A DNA stretch of 64,000 nucleotides from Alitabrizicola rongguiensis (GCF_021491355.1 NZ_JAKENF010000003.1:186001-250000), one strand, 5' to 3'; shown: positions 7,727 to 17,184, numbered from the stretch's first letter. Made by a program: numbers and translations. Notes: generated by a model not told the origin, from the sequence alone.

Positions 7727-8208
7727 GCGCCATTCTCCTGCGCAAGAAATCCCAGCCGATCCAAGGCCCCCTGCAGGATATAGCCGGCTGCGACATGGTC
7801 GATCACCTCGGAACGACGCTTCCGCGACGTATCCGCCTCCAGAAGTGCCCTTTCTGCCGCAACGGTCGACAGGCGTTCGTCCCAGAACACAATCGGCAAG
7901 TCGGTCAGGCGCATCAGGTTCCGGGCAAAGGCGCGGGTCGATTGTACGCGCGGGCCTTCTGTGCCGTCCATGTTCAGGGGCAGGCCGAGCACCAGCCCCT
8001 TGAGATCGCGGGCGCGCACGATCTTCAGGAGTTCCTCGGCATCGGTGGTGAACTTCACCCTCCGGATGGTCAGAAGCGGCGTCGCCACCTGCCGCAGCCC
8101 GTCCGAGACCGCGACACCGATGGTCTTGTCGCCCAGATCGAGGCCCGCCAGCGCGCCATGCCGGGGCAGGGCGGCGGCGAAATCGGAGATCTGGTCAATG
8201 ACCGTCAT
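7723..8208 (-). CDS. ruvX: Putative Holliday junction resolvase / pre-16S rRNA nuclease YqgF
   Basis: 161-residue RNase H-like protein acting on the 5' end of pre-16S rRNA and proposed to resolve Holliday junctions. Visible motifs are LAGLDLGDKTIGVAVSD (first catalytic Asp), GLVLGLPLNMDG and FWDERLSTVAAER (second acidic cluster), with DHVAAGYILQ at the C-terminus. The ATG (8206-8208) overlaps the stop of ccmI by 3-4 bp, and its own stop overlaps the DUF1289 start. It is of normal length. Confidence 0.95.
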   Translation of the reverse strand: MTVIDQISDFAAALPRHGALAGLDLGDKTIGVAVSDGLRQVATPLLTIRRVKFTTDAEELLKIVRARDLKGLVLGLPLNMDGTEGPRVQSTRAFARNLMRLTDLPIVFWDERLSTVAAERALLEADTSRKRRSEVIDHVAAGYILQGALDRLGFLAQENGA

Positions 8209-9431
8209 GGGGCCACCCCTGCGCCGAGGGCGGCATCGCGGATCGTCGCCAGCGCATTGTCCTGCCCCGCAAAGGCCGTCTGAGCCTCGTCCCAGGTCGC
8301 CTTGGCCTTGTCGGTTTCGCCCAGCACGGCATAGGCCGTGACAAGCCGCGCCCATTCCTCGGGCGAGCCGCCCTGACTTGCCAGCCGGTCGTTGAGTTGC
8401 TCGACCATGCCGCGGATCATCTGCTGGCGGTCCTCGGCCGACATCTCGCCGGCGGCCTGCACATCGGCCGCCGAGGGGCCGGGCGCTCCGGGTTCGAGCG
8501 GGAGCGTGTATTGTTCGCCAGCAGCCTCGGCTACCATCTCGATATTGGCGCGGATCGGCTCGACCCATGGGTCGTCCTTGCCCGACCGGTCGAGAAGCGG
8601 CGCCCAGAGCTGGAAGGTGCGGTCGGGGCGACCGTTCTGCAGGAACATCAGGCCTGCGTAATAGATGGCCGTGCCGTTACCCGGATCGAGCTGCAGCGCC
8701 TTCGACAGTTCGGCCTCAGCCTCGGGGGAAACGAATCCGCCGGCGTTCAGGATCATCATCTCTGCCAGCACAGCGTGATCCTCGCCCGTGGCCTTGTCGC
8801 CACTGATCGAGATCACCTTGTCCTGCGCCGCTATTGCCGCGTCGAAATTGCCGAGCGACGCCTCGTTGCGCGCCAGAAGCCGGTGGCCCTCGGCGTCATC
8901 GGGCCGGTCCTTCAGGGCCGCGCGAAGCTTGTCCATCAGCCCGAGGAATTCGGCCGAGGCCTGTGGCGGGGCAGGGCGATTGGCGGCGGCGGCCTTTACG
9001 GCTTCGGCCTGGGTTGCACGGTTGGCATGGGCTTCCTCGGCCATCGCCAGGCGTTCGGCGATCGGCAGGTCGGGATAGCCGGGCGCGCCGAGCCGGACAT
9101 AGGCCCAGACCCCGCCCAGCATCAGGGCCAGCACCGCGACCGAAAGGGCCATCTGCGCCGAGCGCGGCGGGGCCACATCGCCAGTGGCGGCTGCGCGGGC
9201 GCGGTCAGCCTCCAGCACCTTGCGGCCAAGCTCGGTCTTCAGCCGCGCCGCATCCTCGGCGCCGATCACGCCGCGCGCCTCGTCGCGGTCGACCTCGCGC
9301 AACTGGTCGCGATAGACCTGCAGGTCGAATTCCGCCGCCGGAGCGGCCGAGCCGCCCGCCCGCAAACCGGCCAGCAGCAGGATCGCCCCGACTGCCAGAG
9401 TGATCCCGCCTGCCGCGATCCAGAACAGCAT
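8205..9431 (-). CDS. ccmI: Cytochrome c maturation protein CcmI
   Basis: 408-residue inner-membrane chaperone that holds apocytochrome c for heme ligation. Two membrane segments are visible: residues ~3-25 and ~98-115 (MALSVAVLALMLGGVWAYV). The cytoplasmic loop between them carries the YRDQLREVDRDEARGVI signature. A periplasmic TPR-rich domain follows (for example AEGHRLLARNEASLGNFDAAI). The start at 9431 is preceded by a strong GGAGG; the longer frame adds only an untranslated leader. The rest of the ccm set is not adjacent: ccmABCDG lies at 34730-37487, and ccmE, F and H are outside the window. Confidence 0.93.
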   Translation of the reverse strand: MLFWIAAGGITLAVGAILLLAGLRAGGSAAPAAEFDLQVYRDQLREVDRDEARGVIGAEDAARLKTELGRKVLEADRARAAATGDVAPPRSAQMALSVAVLALMLGGVWAYVRLGAPGYPDLPIAERLAMAEEAHANRATQAEAVKAAAANRPAPPQASAEFLGLMDKLRAALKDRPDDAEGHRLLARNEASLGNFDAAIAAQDKVISISGDKATGEDHAVLAEMMILNAGGFVSPEAEAELSKALQLDPGNGTAIYYAGLMFLQNGRPDRTFQLWAPLLDRSGKDDPWVEPIRANIEMVAEAAGEQYTLPLEPGAPGPSAADVQAAGEMSAEDRQQMIRGMVEQLNDRLASQGGSPEEWARLVTAYAVLGETDKAKATWDEAQTAFAGQDNALATIRDAALGAGVAP

Positions 9432-9623
9432 GACACCTCCGCATTCTGCCGCTTCCATGTAATGCGGCGGGCCCCCGGACAAAAGCCGCATTCGACTGCG
9501 CGATCCTGTCGCGGCAGCGTGATGGGTAATGTCGCATTTTTCCCGATTGTGCCGCTTGCGGGTGCGGCTAAAACTCGGCCCCGTTCCAGAAGCAGGGACA
9601 CCCGGAAACAGGGGGCAGGTCCG

Positions 9624-10871
9624 ATGTCACGCTATTCCGTCTTCGCCATCGCCCGCGAGGCGCTGCGCTTCCACCAGGGATGGGAGCGCGCCTGGCGCAG
9701 CCCCGAGCCAAAGCCGCGTTACGATGTCATCATCGTCGGCGCCGGCGGGCATGGCCTTGCAACCGCTTATTATCTTGGGAAAAACTTTGGCATCACCAAT
9801 GTCGCGGTGATCGAGAAGGGCTGGCTCGGTGGCGGCAATACCGGCCGGAACACCACCATCATCCGCTCGAACTACCTGCAGGACCCGTCCGCCGCGATCT
9901 ACGAGAAGGCCCGCAGCCTTTACGAGACGCTGAGCCAGGACCTGAACTACAACGTCATGTTCAGCCCGCGCGGCCTTCTGATGCTCGCCCAGACCCATCA
10001 CGAGGTGCGCGGCTACCTGCGCACGGTCCATGCCAACGGTCTCCAGAATGTGACCACCGAATGGATCGGGCCGGAGCGGGTCAAGGAACTGGTGCCGATC
10101 ATCAACATCGACGGGCCGCGCTATCCGGTCCTCGGCGCGCTTTACCAGGCGCGCGGCGGCACCGCGCGGCACGATGCCGTCGCCTGGGGCTATGCGCGGG
10201 CCTGCTCGGCCATGGGCATGGACATCATCCAGCAATGCGAGGTGAAGGGCGTCCGGTCGGAAGGTGGCAAGGTCACCGGCGTCGAGACGACCAGGGGCTT
10301 CATCGGCTGCAGCAAGCTCGGCATCGTCGTGGCCGGCCATTCGGGGCAGGTGGCCGAGATGGCGGGCTTCCGCCTTCCGATCGAGGCGGTGGCGCTGCAG
10401 GCGCTGGTCTCCGAGCCGATCAAGCCCTGCATGGACGTGGTCGTGATGGCCAATACCGTGCATGGCTACATGAGCCAGTCCGACAAGGGCGAGATGGTGA
10501 TCGGCGGCGGTACCGACGGCTTCAACAACTTCACGCAGCGCGGCTCCTTCCAGCATATCGAGGAAACGCTGCGCGCGCTGATCGAGACCTTCCCGATGAT
10601 CAGCCGGCTGAAGATGCTGCGGCAATGGGGCGGGATCGTCGACATGACCGGCGACCGCTCGCCCATCATCTCGAAGACGCCGCTCGGCAACTGCTTCATC
10701 AACTGCGGCTGGGGCACCGGCGGCTTCAAGGCGATCCCCGGCTCGGGCTGGGCAATGGCCGAACTGATGGCCAAGGGAGAGCCCGGGCCGCTGGCCGCCG
10801 AGTTCAACCTCGGGCGCTTCCGTGAAGGCCGCTTCATCGACGAATCCGTCGCAGCCGGGGTGGCGCACTGA
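9624..10871 (+). CDS. soxB: Sarcosine oxidase beta subunit
   Basis: 415-residue flavoprotein subunit of heterotetrameric sarcosine oxidase, which oxidises sarcosine to glycine and passes the methyl group to tetrahydrofolate. The N-terminal Rossmann motif VIIVGAGGHGLATAYYL (about residues 35-50) binds FAD. The family block GNTGRNTTIIRSNYL follows, and GWGTGGFKAIPGSG near the end is also typical. ATG 9624 follows a GGGGGCAGG ribosome site. First gene of soxBDAG. Confidence 0.96.
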   Translation: MSRYSVFAIAREALRFHQGWERAWRSPEPKPRYDVIIVGAGGHGLATAYYLGKNFGITNVAVIEKGWLGGGNTGRNTTIIRSNYLQDPSAAIYEKARSLYETLSQDLNYNVMFSPRGLLMLAQTHHEVRGYLRTVHANGLQNVTTEWIGPERVKELVPIINIDGPRYPVLGALYQARGGTARHDAVAWGYARACSAMGMDIIQQCEVKGVRSEGGKVTGVETTRGFIGCSKLGIVVAGHSGQVAEMAGFRLPIEAVALQALVSEPIKPCMDVVVMANTVHGYMSQSDKGEMVIGGGTDGFNNFTQRGSFQHIEETLRALIETFPMISRLKMLRQWGGIVDMTGDRSPIISKTPLGNCFINCGWGTGGFKAIPGSGWAMAELMAKGEPGPLAAEFNLGRFREGRFIDESVAAGVAH

Positions 10872-10881
10872 TGACCCCCGC

Positions 10882-10934
10882 GATTTTTCTGCGAAAAATC
10901 AGCACCCTGTTCCCGAATTTTCGCATGAAAATTC
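10882..10934 (+). repeat. Two adjacent perfect hairpins between soxB and soxD
   Basis: GATTTTTC/GAAAAATC (10882-10889 and 10893-10900, loop TGC) is followed 14 bases later by GAATTTTC/GAAAATTC (10915-10922 and 10927-10934, loop GCAT). Both stems are perfect 8-bp, unusually AT-rich repeats in an otherwise GC-rich operon. Neither is followed by a proper U tract, so they may be mRNA processing or stability elements or copies of a dispersed repeat rather than terminators. Confidence 0.7.
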
Positions 10935-10965
10935 GTCTCTTTCCCTCGCATGTGAAGGCTCGCCA

Positions 10966-11289
10966 ATGCTGACGCTCACCTGCCCATATTGCGGCGTGAA
11001 GGCCGAGGAAACCGAACTCGCCCCCGGCGGCGAGGCGCATCTGAAGCGCTTCGGGCCGGGTTCGTCGGATGACGAGTTCGAAAGCTACATGTTCGCTCGC
11101 CGCAACGAGAAGGGCGTGCATTTCGAGCGTTGGCGCCATGCCTATGGCTGCGGCAAGTGGTTCCTCGCTGCGCGCGACACCGCGACGCTCGAGGTGTTCG
11201 CGACCTATCCGGCGCAGACGCCCGAGCCGCCGCCCGAGGTTGTGGCCGCGATCAAGGCCCGCCGTCCCGACTGGAAGGGGTACAAATGA
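10966..11289 (+). CDS. soxD: Sarcosine oxidase delta subunit
   Basis: 107-residue zinc-binding subunit. Cys residues in LTCPYCG near the N-terminus and the later YGCGKWF give the family's metal site, and RFGPGSSDDEFESYMFAR is characteristic. ATG 10966 is chosen over the longer frame, which begins inside soxB. The stop overlaps the soxA start (ATGA at 11286-11289), indicating translational coupling. The gene is separated from soxB by 94 bp containing two hairpins. Confidence 0.95.
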   Translation: MLTLTCPYCGVKAEETELAPGGEAHLKRFGPGSSDDEFESYMFARRNEKGVHFERWRHAYGCGKWFLAARDTATLEVFATYPAQTPEPPPEVVAAIKARRPDWKGYK

Positions 11290-14200
11290 GCACGCGTCTT
11301 GCCCGCGGCGGCCGGCTGATCGACCGCAGCGCCGCCCTCGACTTCACCTTCAATGGCAAGCGCCTCAAGGGGTATGCCGGGGATACGCTGGCCTCTGCGC
11401 TCTTGGCCAACGACCAGATGATGGTCGGCCGGAGCTTCAAGTATCACCGTCCGCGCGGCGTGGTTGCCGCCGGTCCGGAAGAGCCGAATGCGCTGGTCAA
11501 CCTTGGCTCCGGTGCGCGGCTTGAGCCGAACCAGCGCACGACCACGACCGAGCTGTTCGACGGACTGGAAAGCGCCAGCCAGAACCATTGGCCGAGCCTC
11601 GAATTCGATGTGGGCGTGGTGAACAACTACGTCGCCCGGATGTTGCCGGCCGGCTTCTACTACAAGACCTTCATCCACCCGCGCGCGGCGTGGAAGCACC
11701 TGTTCGAGCCGATCGTCCGCCAGTCGGCGGGTCTCGGCCGCGTGCCCAAGGATCGCGACGTTGACCGCTACGAGCAGGCCTATGCCTTCTGCGACGTGCT
11801 GGTCGTGGGCGGCGGTATCGCGGGGCTGCAGGCCGCACTCTCGGCGGCCCGGGCCGGGGCGAAGGTCTGGCTGGTCGAACAGACCGCCCATTGGGGCGGC
11901 CGCGCGCCGGTTGACGGGGTCGAGATCGACGGCAAGCCCGCCGAAGCCTGGATCGACGCGACAGTCGCGGCCCTTGCGAAGATGGAGAACGTGACGCTCC
12001 GCATCCGCACGACGGCGGCGGGCGTCTATGACCACGGCTATGTGCTGGCCGACGAGAAGGTGGCGGACCATACCCCCGGCGACGGGCGTCCGAAGCACCG
12101 CCTCTGGCGGCTGCGCGTCGGGCGGATCATCAGCGCGACCGGCAGCATCGAGCGGCCTCTGTCCTTTGCCGGCAACGACATTCCCGGCGTGATGCTGGCC
12201 GCATCGCTGCGCGACTACGTGGTGAACTACGGCGTCAGCGTTGGCGACCGCACCGTGGTCGTGACCAACAACGACGACGCCTATCGCACGGCACTGGCGC
12301 TGAAGGCCGCGGGCCTGTCCGTGCCGGCGATCATCGACGCCCGTGCGGTCGTGACCGGTGAGCTGGCCGACATGGCCCGTGCTGCCGGCATCCGGGTCGA
12401 GGCCGGGCGCGCCGTGGTCAAGGTCAAGGGCGGCCGTCGCGTGACCGGCGTGCAGATCGGTCTGCAGGCGGGCGAGGGCGCTGTGATGGAAGAGATCGCC
12501 TGCGATGCCGTCGCCATGTCGGGCGGCTGGTCGCCGGTGGTCCATCTCTGGAGCCATTGCGGCGGCAAGCTGCTGTGGGATGACAGGATCGCTGCCTTCC
12601 GCCCCGACGCGACCCGTCCGCCGACCGGCGCCGAAGGCCAGCCGATGGTCATTGTCACCGGCGCCGCGAACGGAACCGAAGAGGCCGGGCTTCTGGCCGA
12701 TGCCGATGCCGCCGGTCGCGCCGCTGCCGAGGCGACCGGCCACAAGCCGAAGAAGGCCGAGGCTGCATCCATCTCCAACCCCGCTTCCATCGCCACCGAG
12801 GCGGTCTGGGTCATGCCGCAGGGCGCGGGTCCGGCGCTGAAGATGAAGATGTGGCTCGATTACCAGAACGACGTGAAGGTGTCCGACGTGCAGCTTGCGG
12901 CGCGCGAGGGGTACGAGAGCGTCGAGCATACCAAGCGCTATACCACGCTCGGCATGGCGACAGATCAGGGTAAACTAAGCAATATCAACGGTCTGGCGGT
13001 TCTTTCTCAGGCGTTGAATGAACAGATCCCGCAAGTCGGCACCACCACCTTCCGCCCGCCCTATACCCCGGTCACCTTCGGGGCGCTGGCGGGCGAGGCG
13101 CGGGGCGAGATATTCCAGCCGCTCCGCCGCACGCCGATCCATGAATGGCACGAGGCAAATGGCGCCTATTTCGAGCCGGTCGGCCTCTGGCGCCGGCCCT
13201 ATTGCTACACCCGCGACGGCGAAAGCCACGAAGACGCGGTGAAGCGCGAGGTGCTGAATGTCCGCAAGGGCATCGGCCTGCTTGACGCCTCGACGCTTGG
13301 CAAGATCATCGTCAAGGGCCCGGATGCGGGCAAGTTCCTCGACATGCTCTATACGGGCGTGATGTCGACCTTGCCGGTCGGCAAGTGCCGCTACGGCCTG
13401 ATGTGCAGCGAGAACGGCTTCCTGATGGATGACGGTGTCGTGGCGCGGATCGACGAAGAGACATTCCTCTGCCACACCACCACGGGCGGTGCCGACCGCA
13501 TCCACGCGCATATGGAGGACTGGCTCCAGTGCGAATGGTGGGACTGGCAGGTCTATACCGCCAACGTGACCGAGCAATATGCCCAGGTCGCAGTCGTCGG
13601 CCCCAATGCGCGGAAACTGCTGGAGAAACTCGGCGGGATGGATGTCTCGAAAGAGACGCTGCCCTTCATGCAATGGGCCGACGGCACGCTTGGCGGGTTC
13701 CCGGTGCGTGTCTACCGGATCAGCTTCTCGGGCGAACTCAGCTACGAGATCGCGGTCCCGGCCAGCCATGGCCGGGCCTTCTGGGATGCCTGCGTGGCAG
13801 CGGGCGCGGAGTTCGGGGCGATGCCCTATGGAACCGAGGCGCTGCACGTCCTGCGCGCCGAAAAGGGCTTCATCATGATCGGCGATGAAACCGACGGCAC
13901 CGTGATCCCGCAGGACCTGAACCTCGGCTGGGCGATCTCGAAGAAGAAGGCCGACTACCTCGGCAAGCGCGGGCAGGAGCGGACCTATCTGGCCGATCCG
14001 AACCGCTGGAAGCTGGTGGGGCTCGAAGCGCTGGATGGCTCTGTCATCCCGGATGGCGCCTATGCGGTGGATATCGGCGTCAACGCCAACGGCCAGCGCA
14101 ACGTGCAGGGGCGGATCACCTCGACCTATTTCTCGCCGACGCTCGGGCGCGGCATCGCCATGGGTCTGGTGAAACGCGGGCCGGAGCGGATGGGCGAGAC

Positions 14201-14294
14201 GCTGGAATTCACCAAGCTCGACGGCAGCCTGATGAAGGTGCGGATCGTCGATCCGGTCTTCTATGACAAGGACGGGGAGAAGCAGAATGTCTGA
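11286..14294 (+). CDS. soxA: Sarcosine oxidase alpha subunit
   Basis: 1002-residue large subunit. The N-terminal part carries a ferredoxin-like fold (KGYAGDTLASALLAND and the GRSFKYHRPRG motif). An NAD-binding Rossmann domain (VLVVGGGIAGLQAAL, about residues 175-190) follows. The last ~380 residues are GcvT/aminomethyltransferase-like and hold the folate site. Length is normal for the family. It starts at ATG 11286, overlapping soxD by 4 bp, and ends 8 bp inside soxG. Confidence 0.97.
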   Translation: MSTRLARGGRLIDRSAALDFTFNGKRLKGYAGDTLASALLANDQMMVGRSFKYHRPRGVVAAGPEEPNALVNLGSGARLEPNQRTTTTELFDGLESASQNHWPSLEFDVGVVNNYVARMLPAGFYYKTFIHPRAAWKHLFEPIVRQSAGLGRVPKDRDVDRYEQAYAFCDVLVVGGGIAGLQAALSAARAGAKVWLVEQTAHWGGRAPVDGVEIDGKPAEAWIDATVAALAKMENVTLRIRTTAAGVYDHGYVLADEKVADHTPGDGRPKHRLWRLRVGRIISATGSIERPLSFAGNDIPGVMLAASLRDYVVNYGVSVGDRTVVVTNNDDAYRTALALKAAGLSVPAIIDARAVVTGELADMARAAGIRVEAGRAVVKVKGGRRVTGVQIGLQAGEGAVMEEIACDAVAMSGGWSPVVHLWSHCGGKLLWDDRIAAFRPDATRPPTGAEGQPMVIVTGAANGTEEAGLLADADAAGRAAAEATGHKPKKAEAASISNPASIATEAVWVMPQGAGPALKMKMWLDYQNDVKVSDVQLAAREGYESVEHTKRYTTLGMATDQGKLSNINGLAVLSQALNEQIPQVGTTTFRPPYTPVTFGALAGEARGEIFQPLRRTPIHEWHEANGAYFEPVGLWRRPYCYTRDGESHEDAVKREVLNVRKGIGLLDASTLGKIIVKGPDAGKFLDMLYTGVMSTLPVGKCRYGLMCSENGFLMDDGVVARIDEETFLCHTTTGGADRIHAHMEDWLQCEWWDWQVYTANVTEQYAQVAVVGPNARKLLEKLGGMDVSKETLPFMQWADGTLGGFPVRVYRISFSGELSYEIAVPASHGRAFWDACVAAGAEFGAMPYGTEALHVLRAEKGFIMIGDETDGTVIPQDLNLGWAISKKKADYLGKRGQERTYLADPNRWKLVGLEALDGSVIPDGAYAVDIGVNANGQRNVQGRITSTYFSPTLGRGIAMGLVKRGPERMGETLEFTKLDGSLMKVRIVDPVFYDKDGEKQNV

Positions 14295-14844
14295 ACCTGT
14301 CAGCGCATTGGGCGGCAAGACCTACCGCGGCTTCGCCACGATCCGCGAAATCGGGCCTCTGGGCATGATCACGCTGCGGGCCAAGCCGGGGACGGCGGGG
14401 CTCGACAAGGCGATCAAGGCGGCGACCGGCTGTGCCCTGCCGGAGCAACGCCGGATCGTGATCGACGGCGACCGGGCCGCGGGCTGGATGAGCCCGGACG
14501 AATACCTGCTGGTCGTGCCCTATGCCGAGGTCGGCAAGGCGCTCGACGCAGTGGCGAAGGCGCTGAAGGGCCAGCATCACCTGGCCGTCGACGTGTCGGA
14601 CGCCCGCGCGGTGTTTGATGTCGAGGGACCGCTGGCGGCCGAGGTGCTGATGAAGCTCTCGCCGGTGGATCACGGCACGCTGGCCGAGGGCGAGTTGCGC
14701 CGTACGCGCCTCGCGCAGGTGGCAGGTGCCTTCTGGCGGCAGGGGAGCGGCTACCGCATCGTCTGCTTCCGCTCGGTCGCAGGCTATGTCTTCGGCCTTC
14801 TGGAGCATTCCGCGCAGCCCGGCAGCGAGCTGGGTCTGGCCTGA
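14287..14844 (+). CDS. soxG: Sarcosine oxidase gamma subunit
   Basis: 185-residue subunit with the family's YRGFATIREIGPLGMITLRA start, WMSPDEYLLV centre and C-terminal FRSVAGYVFGLLEH. Its start overlaps the soxA stop by 8 bp, so the four subunits are made from one message. It is the last gene of the operon; no folate-metabolism genes follow, unlike in some relatives. Confidence 0.94.
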   Translation: MSEPVSALGGKTYRGFATIREIGPLGMITLRAKPGTAGLDKAIKAATGCALPEQRRIVIDGDRAAGWMSPDEYLLVVPYAEVGKALDAVAKALKGQHHLAVDVSDARAVFDVEGPLAAEVLMKLSPVDHGTLAEGELRRTRLAQVAGAFWRQGSGYRIVCFRSVAGYVFGLLEHSAQPGSELGLA

Positions 14845-15023
14845 CTCTACCCGGCTGTCGCCTCGCAATGCGGTCGGCGGGAGCCTGTCCGCGCCCGGAG
14901 TGTTTACCCCTCCGACTGAGGAGAAGGCTTGTCCTTTCGCCATTCCGCGACAGATTGACCTTGACCCCGGCCGCGCGGCGACAAAGATGCCGCCCGAGCG
15001 AACAGAAGCGAAAGGATGCTCCG

Positions 15024-15626
15024 ATGGCTTTCACCCTTCCCGATCTTCCCTATGCCCATGATGCGCTGGCCTCCCTCGGCATGTCGAAGGAGACGCTGGA
15101 GTATCACCATGACCTGCACCACAAGGCCTATGTCGACAACGGCAACAAGCTGATCGCAGGCACCGAGTGGGAATCGAAGTCGCTCGAGGACATCGTCAAA
15201 GGCACCTACCAGGCCGGTGCGGTGGCCCAGAACGGTATCTTCAACAATGCCAGCCAGCACTGGAACCACAACCAGTTCTGGGAATGGATGGCGCCGGGCG
15301 AGAACAAGAAGATCCCGGGTGCGCTGGAAAAGGCGCTGACCGAGGCCTTCGGTTCGGTCCAGAAGTTCAAGGACGATTTCGCGGCCGCCGGTGCCGGCCA
15401 GTTCGGTTCGGGCTGGGCTTGGCTCGTCAAGGACAAGGACGGCAGCCTGAAGATCACCAAGACCGAGAATGGCGTGAACCCGCTGTGCTTCGGACAGACC
15501 GCGCTTCTGGGCTGCGACGTGTGGGAGCACAGCTACTACATCGACTTCCGCAACAAGCGCCCTGCTTACCTGACCAACTTCCTGGAAAAGCTGGTGAACT
15601 GGGAAGCAGTCGCGGCGCGGCTCTGA
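15024..15626 (+). CDS. sodB: Superoxide dismutase [Fe/Mn]
   Basis: 200-residue cytosolic superoxide dismutase. The metal ligands are visible: His in TLEYHHDLHH (about 28), His in QHWNHNQFW (about 80), and Asp and His in CDVWEHSYY (about 160-166). AGNG/QNGIFNNASQ and the FGSGW block favour the iron type. It has its own promoter region (14845-15023) containing a TTGACCTTGACC repeat. A second, broken copy of its 3' half lies at 16793-17091. Confidence 0.96.
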   Translation: MAFTLPDLPYAHDALASLGMSKETLEYHHDLHHKAYVDNGNKLIAGTEWESKSLEDIVKGTYQAGAVAQNGIFNNASQHWNHNQFWEWMAPGENKKIPGALEKALTEAFGSVQKFKDDFAAAGAGQFGSGWAWLVKDKDGSLKITKTENGVNPLCFGQTALLGCDVWEHSYYIDFRNKRPAYLTNFLEKLVNWEAVAARL

Positions 15627-15719
15627 ACCCGGCGCGTGATTGGTTGACGCAAGTCAAGGCGCGGCCCTGTCGCGCATGAAACAGTTTCTCTGGGCAGGAA
15701 CCTGCCCGGAGGACAAATC

Positions 15720-16628
15720 ATGGTCGCGGATTTTGATCTGGCGTTCCTGAGTGTCGGGCCTGTCACCCTCTACTGGTATGGCGCGGTCTATACGCTCGGA
15801 TTTCTTGGCATATTTGCATGGTTCATGATGCGGCGGGAGTGGCTTGGGCTAACCGCCAAGGATGTCTTTGAGCTGTCGAACCTGCTTGCGCTCGGCGCGC
15901 TGGTCGGCGGACGGGCCTTTGACATCGTCGTTTACGAAGCAGAGTGGTACAAGGCGCACCCTTCGGCGGCGATCGACTGGTGGCAGGGGGGCATGGCGTC
16001 GCACGGCGTTCTGCTTGGCTCGCTCGCCGGACTGGCGGTGTTCTCGTGGTGGCGGAAGGTGCCACTCATGGCCCTGCTGGACGAGACCGTCGTGCCAGGG
16101 GCTTTCCTGATGGCCGTCGGTCGCGTCGGCAACTTCATCGAGGGCGGGGTTATCGGCAGCCCGAGCAACCTGCCTTGGGCCGTGATCATTCCTGGTGTCG
16201 AGGGCGCGCGGCATCCGGTCGCGCTCTATGACAGCCTGAAGAACCTGCTGCTAGTGCCGGTGCTATGGGCCGTTTTGCGGCTATGGCCGGCGGGCAAGGG
16301 GGTCTCGACGGGGCTGTTCCTGCTGCTTTATGCTGGATTGAGGACCGCGATTGACTTCATGCGCGATTATGAATCCGCGCTGTTCGGCCTGCCGCCTGGG
16401 CAGATTTTCAACCTGGCCATGGCGGGAGCGGGGCTGGTCTTGCTGATCGTGGTCGCAATCCGACCGCCCGGGTCCTGGACGCCGACGCCTGCAAGGCCGT
16501 CGCCAGTGCCGCTGATCCAGGTGCTGCTGTTCGTGGCGTTGCTTCTCTATCCGCTTGGCATTCCGACCAGCTGGACTCGCGCGCATATCGAGGAGATGCG
16601 GGCCGCCGTGGCCTCCGGGACCGGCTGA
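15720..16628 (+). CDS. Prolipoprotein diacylglyceryl transferase (Lgt) family protein
   Basis: 302-residue polytopic membrane protein of the Lgt family. The characteristic blocks are present: WYGAVYTLGF, the GGRAFDIVVYE region, GGMASHGVLLG, GRVGNFIEGG (the Arg and Asn of the catalytic loop), RHPVALYD and RTAIDFMRDYE. About seven membrane helices are evident. Whether this is the housekeeping Lgt or a paralogue is not certain; a second, more divergent Lgt-like gene lies at 58295-58945. It occupies the space between sodB and a duplicated sodB/LOG scar, so it may have been inserted there. Confidence 0.82.
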   Translation: MVADFDLAFLSVGPVTLYWYGAVYTLGFLGIFAWFMMRREWLGLTAKDVFELSNLLALGALVGGRAFDIVVYEAEWYKAHPSAAIDWWQGGMASHGVLLGSLAGLAVFSWWRKVPLMALLDETVVPGAFLMAVGRVGNFIEGGVIGSPSNLPWAVIIPGVEGARHPVALYDSLKNLLLVPVLWAVLRLWPAGKGVSTGLFLLLYAGLRTAIDFMRDYESALFGLPPGQIFNLAMAGAGLVLLIVVAIRPPGSWTPTPARPSPVPLIQVLLFVALLLYPLGIPTSWTRAHIEEMRAAVASGTG

Positions 16629-16636
16629 TCCCGTAA

Positions 16637-16797
16637 TCAGGCGAAGTCGGCCCGCAGGCGTTGGGCGAGCGTGGTCACGTCGTGAACCAGTGAAGAACAG
16701 CTCCGCATCGCGTCCTCGGCGATGACATGGTTGCCAAGCGCGATCAGCGGATTCCATTGGCCCTCGGTATTGAGCAGGCAGATCGGCTTCTTGCGAG
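16637..16797 (-). pseudogene. 3' fragment of a LOG-family gene (duplicate of the gene at 18078)
   Basis: The minus strand reads KKPICLLNTEGQWNPL, then LGNHVIAEDAMRSCSSLV and LAQRLRADFA before TGA (16637-16639). This matches the C-terminal third of the intact LOG protein encoded at 18078-18641 (KKPIFLLNTDGYWNPL, HVIAEGFAEDAMRSYSSLV) with four residues (GFAE) deleted. There is no start codon; the homology breaks off at about 16793-16798, exactly where the sodB fragment begins on the other strand. Confidence 0.88.
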
Positions 16798-17091
16798 GCG
16801 TTGACCGAGGCTTACGGCTCGGTACAGAAGTTCAAGGACGATTTCGCCGCCGCCGGTGCGGGCCGGTTCGGTTCGGGCTGGGTCTGGCTTGTCAAGGACA
16901 AGGCCGGCAGCCTCAAGATCACCAAGACCGAGAACGGCGTGAACCCGCTCTGCTTCGGTCAGACCGCGCTGCTGGGCTGCGACGTGTGGGAACACAGCTA
17001 CGACATCGACTTCCGCAACAGGCGTCCGGCTTAGGCCACCAACTTCCTCGAGAAGCTGGCGAACTAGGAAGCGGTCGCGGCCAAGCTCTGA
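16793..17091 (+). pseudogene. 3' fragment of sodB with two amber stops
   Basis: The frame corresponds to the last ~98 residues of SodB (from ALTEAYGSVQKFKDDF to the terminal KL), differing at only about 11 positions including two internal TAG codons: at 17032-17034 (Tyr in sodB) and 17065-17067 (Trp in sodB). The Asp and His ligand segment CDVWEHS remains, but the N-terminal half carrying the other two ligands is missing. It cannot encode an active enzyme. See the duplication finding. Confidence 0.92.
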
Positions 17092-17184
17092 CCGCTTGCC
17101 GCTGATCGTCTAATCTGCAAATCCTCATTCCGTCGCCCGGCAGTCCAGGCGGCGGTTTTCATTGGGGCATTTCCAGGGGGCAGG

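Noticed and set aside
8397-9623. A long N-terminal extension in frame with soxB
   Set aside because: It is the antisense of ccmI; the soxB ribosome site and conserved N-terminus are at 9624.
11205-12929. A 574-residue minus-strand frame opposite soxA
   Set aside because: Antisense of the conserved sarcosine oxidase alpha gene; no ribosome site or recognisable domain.
14845-15023. TTGACCTTGACC as a defined sodB promoter
   Set aside because: It resembles a -35 element but no matching -10 could be fixed, so it was not listed as a promoter.
16801-17034. A second working superoxide dismutase
   Set aside because: The fragment lacks the first two metal ligands, has two internal stops and no start region.
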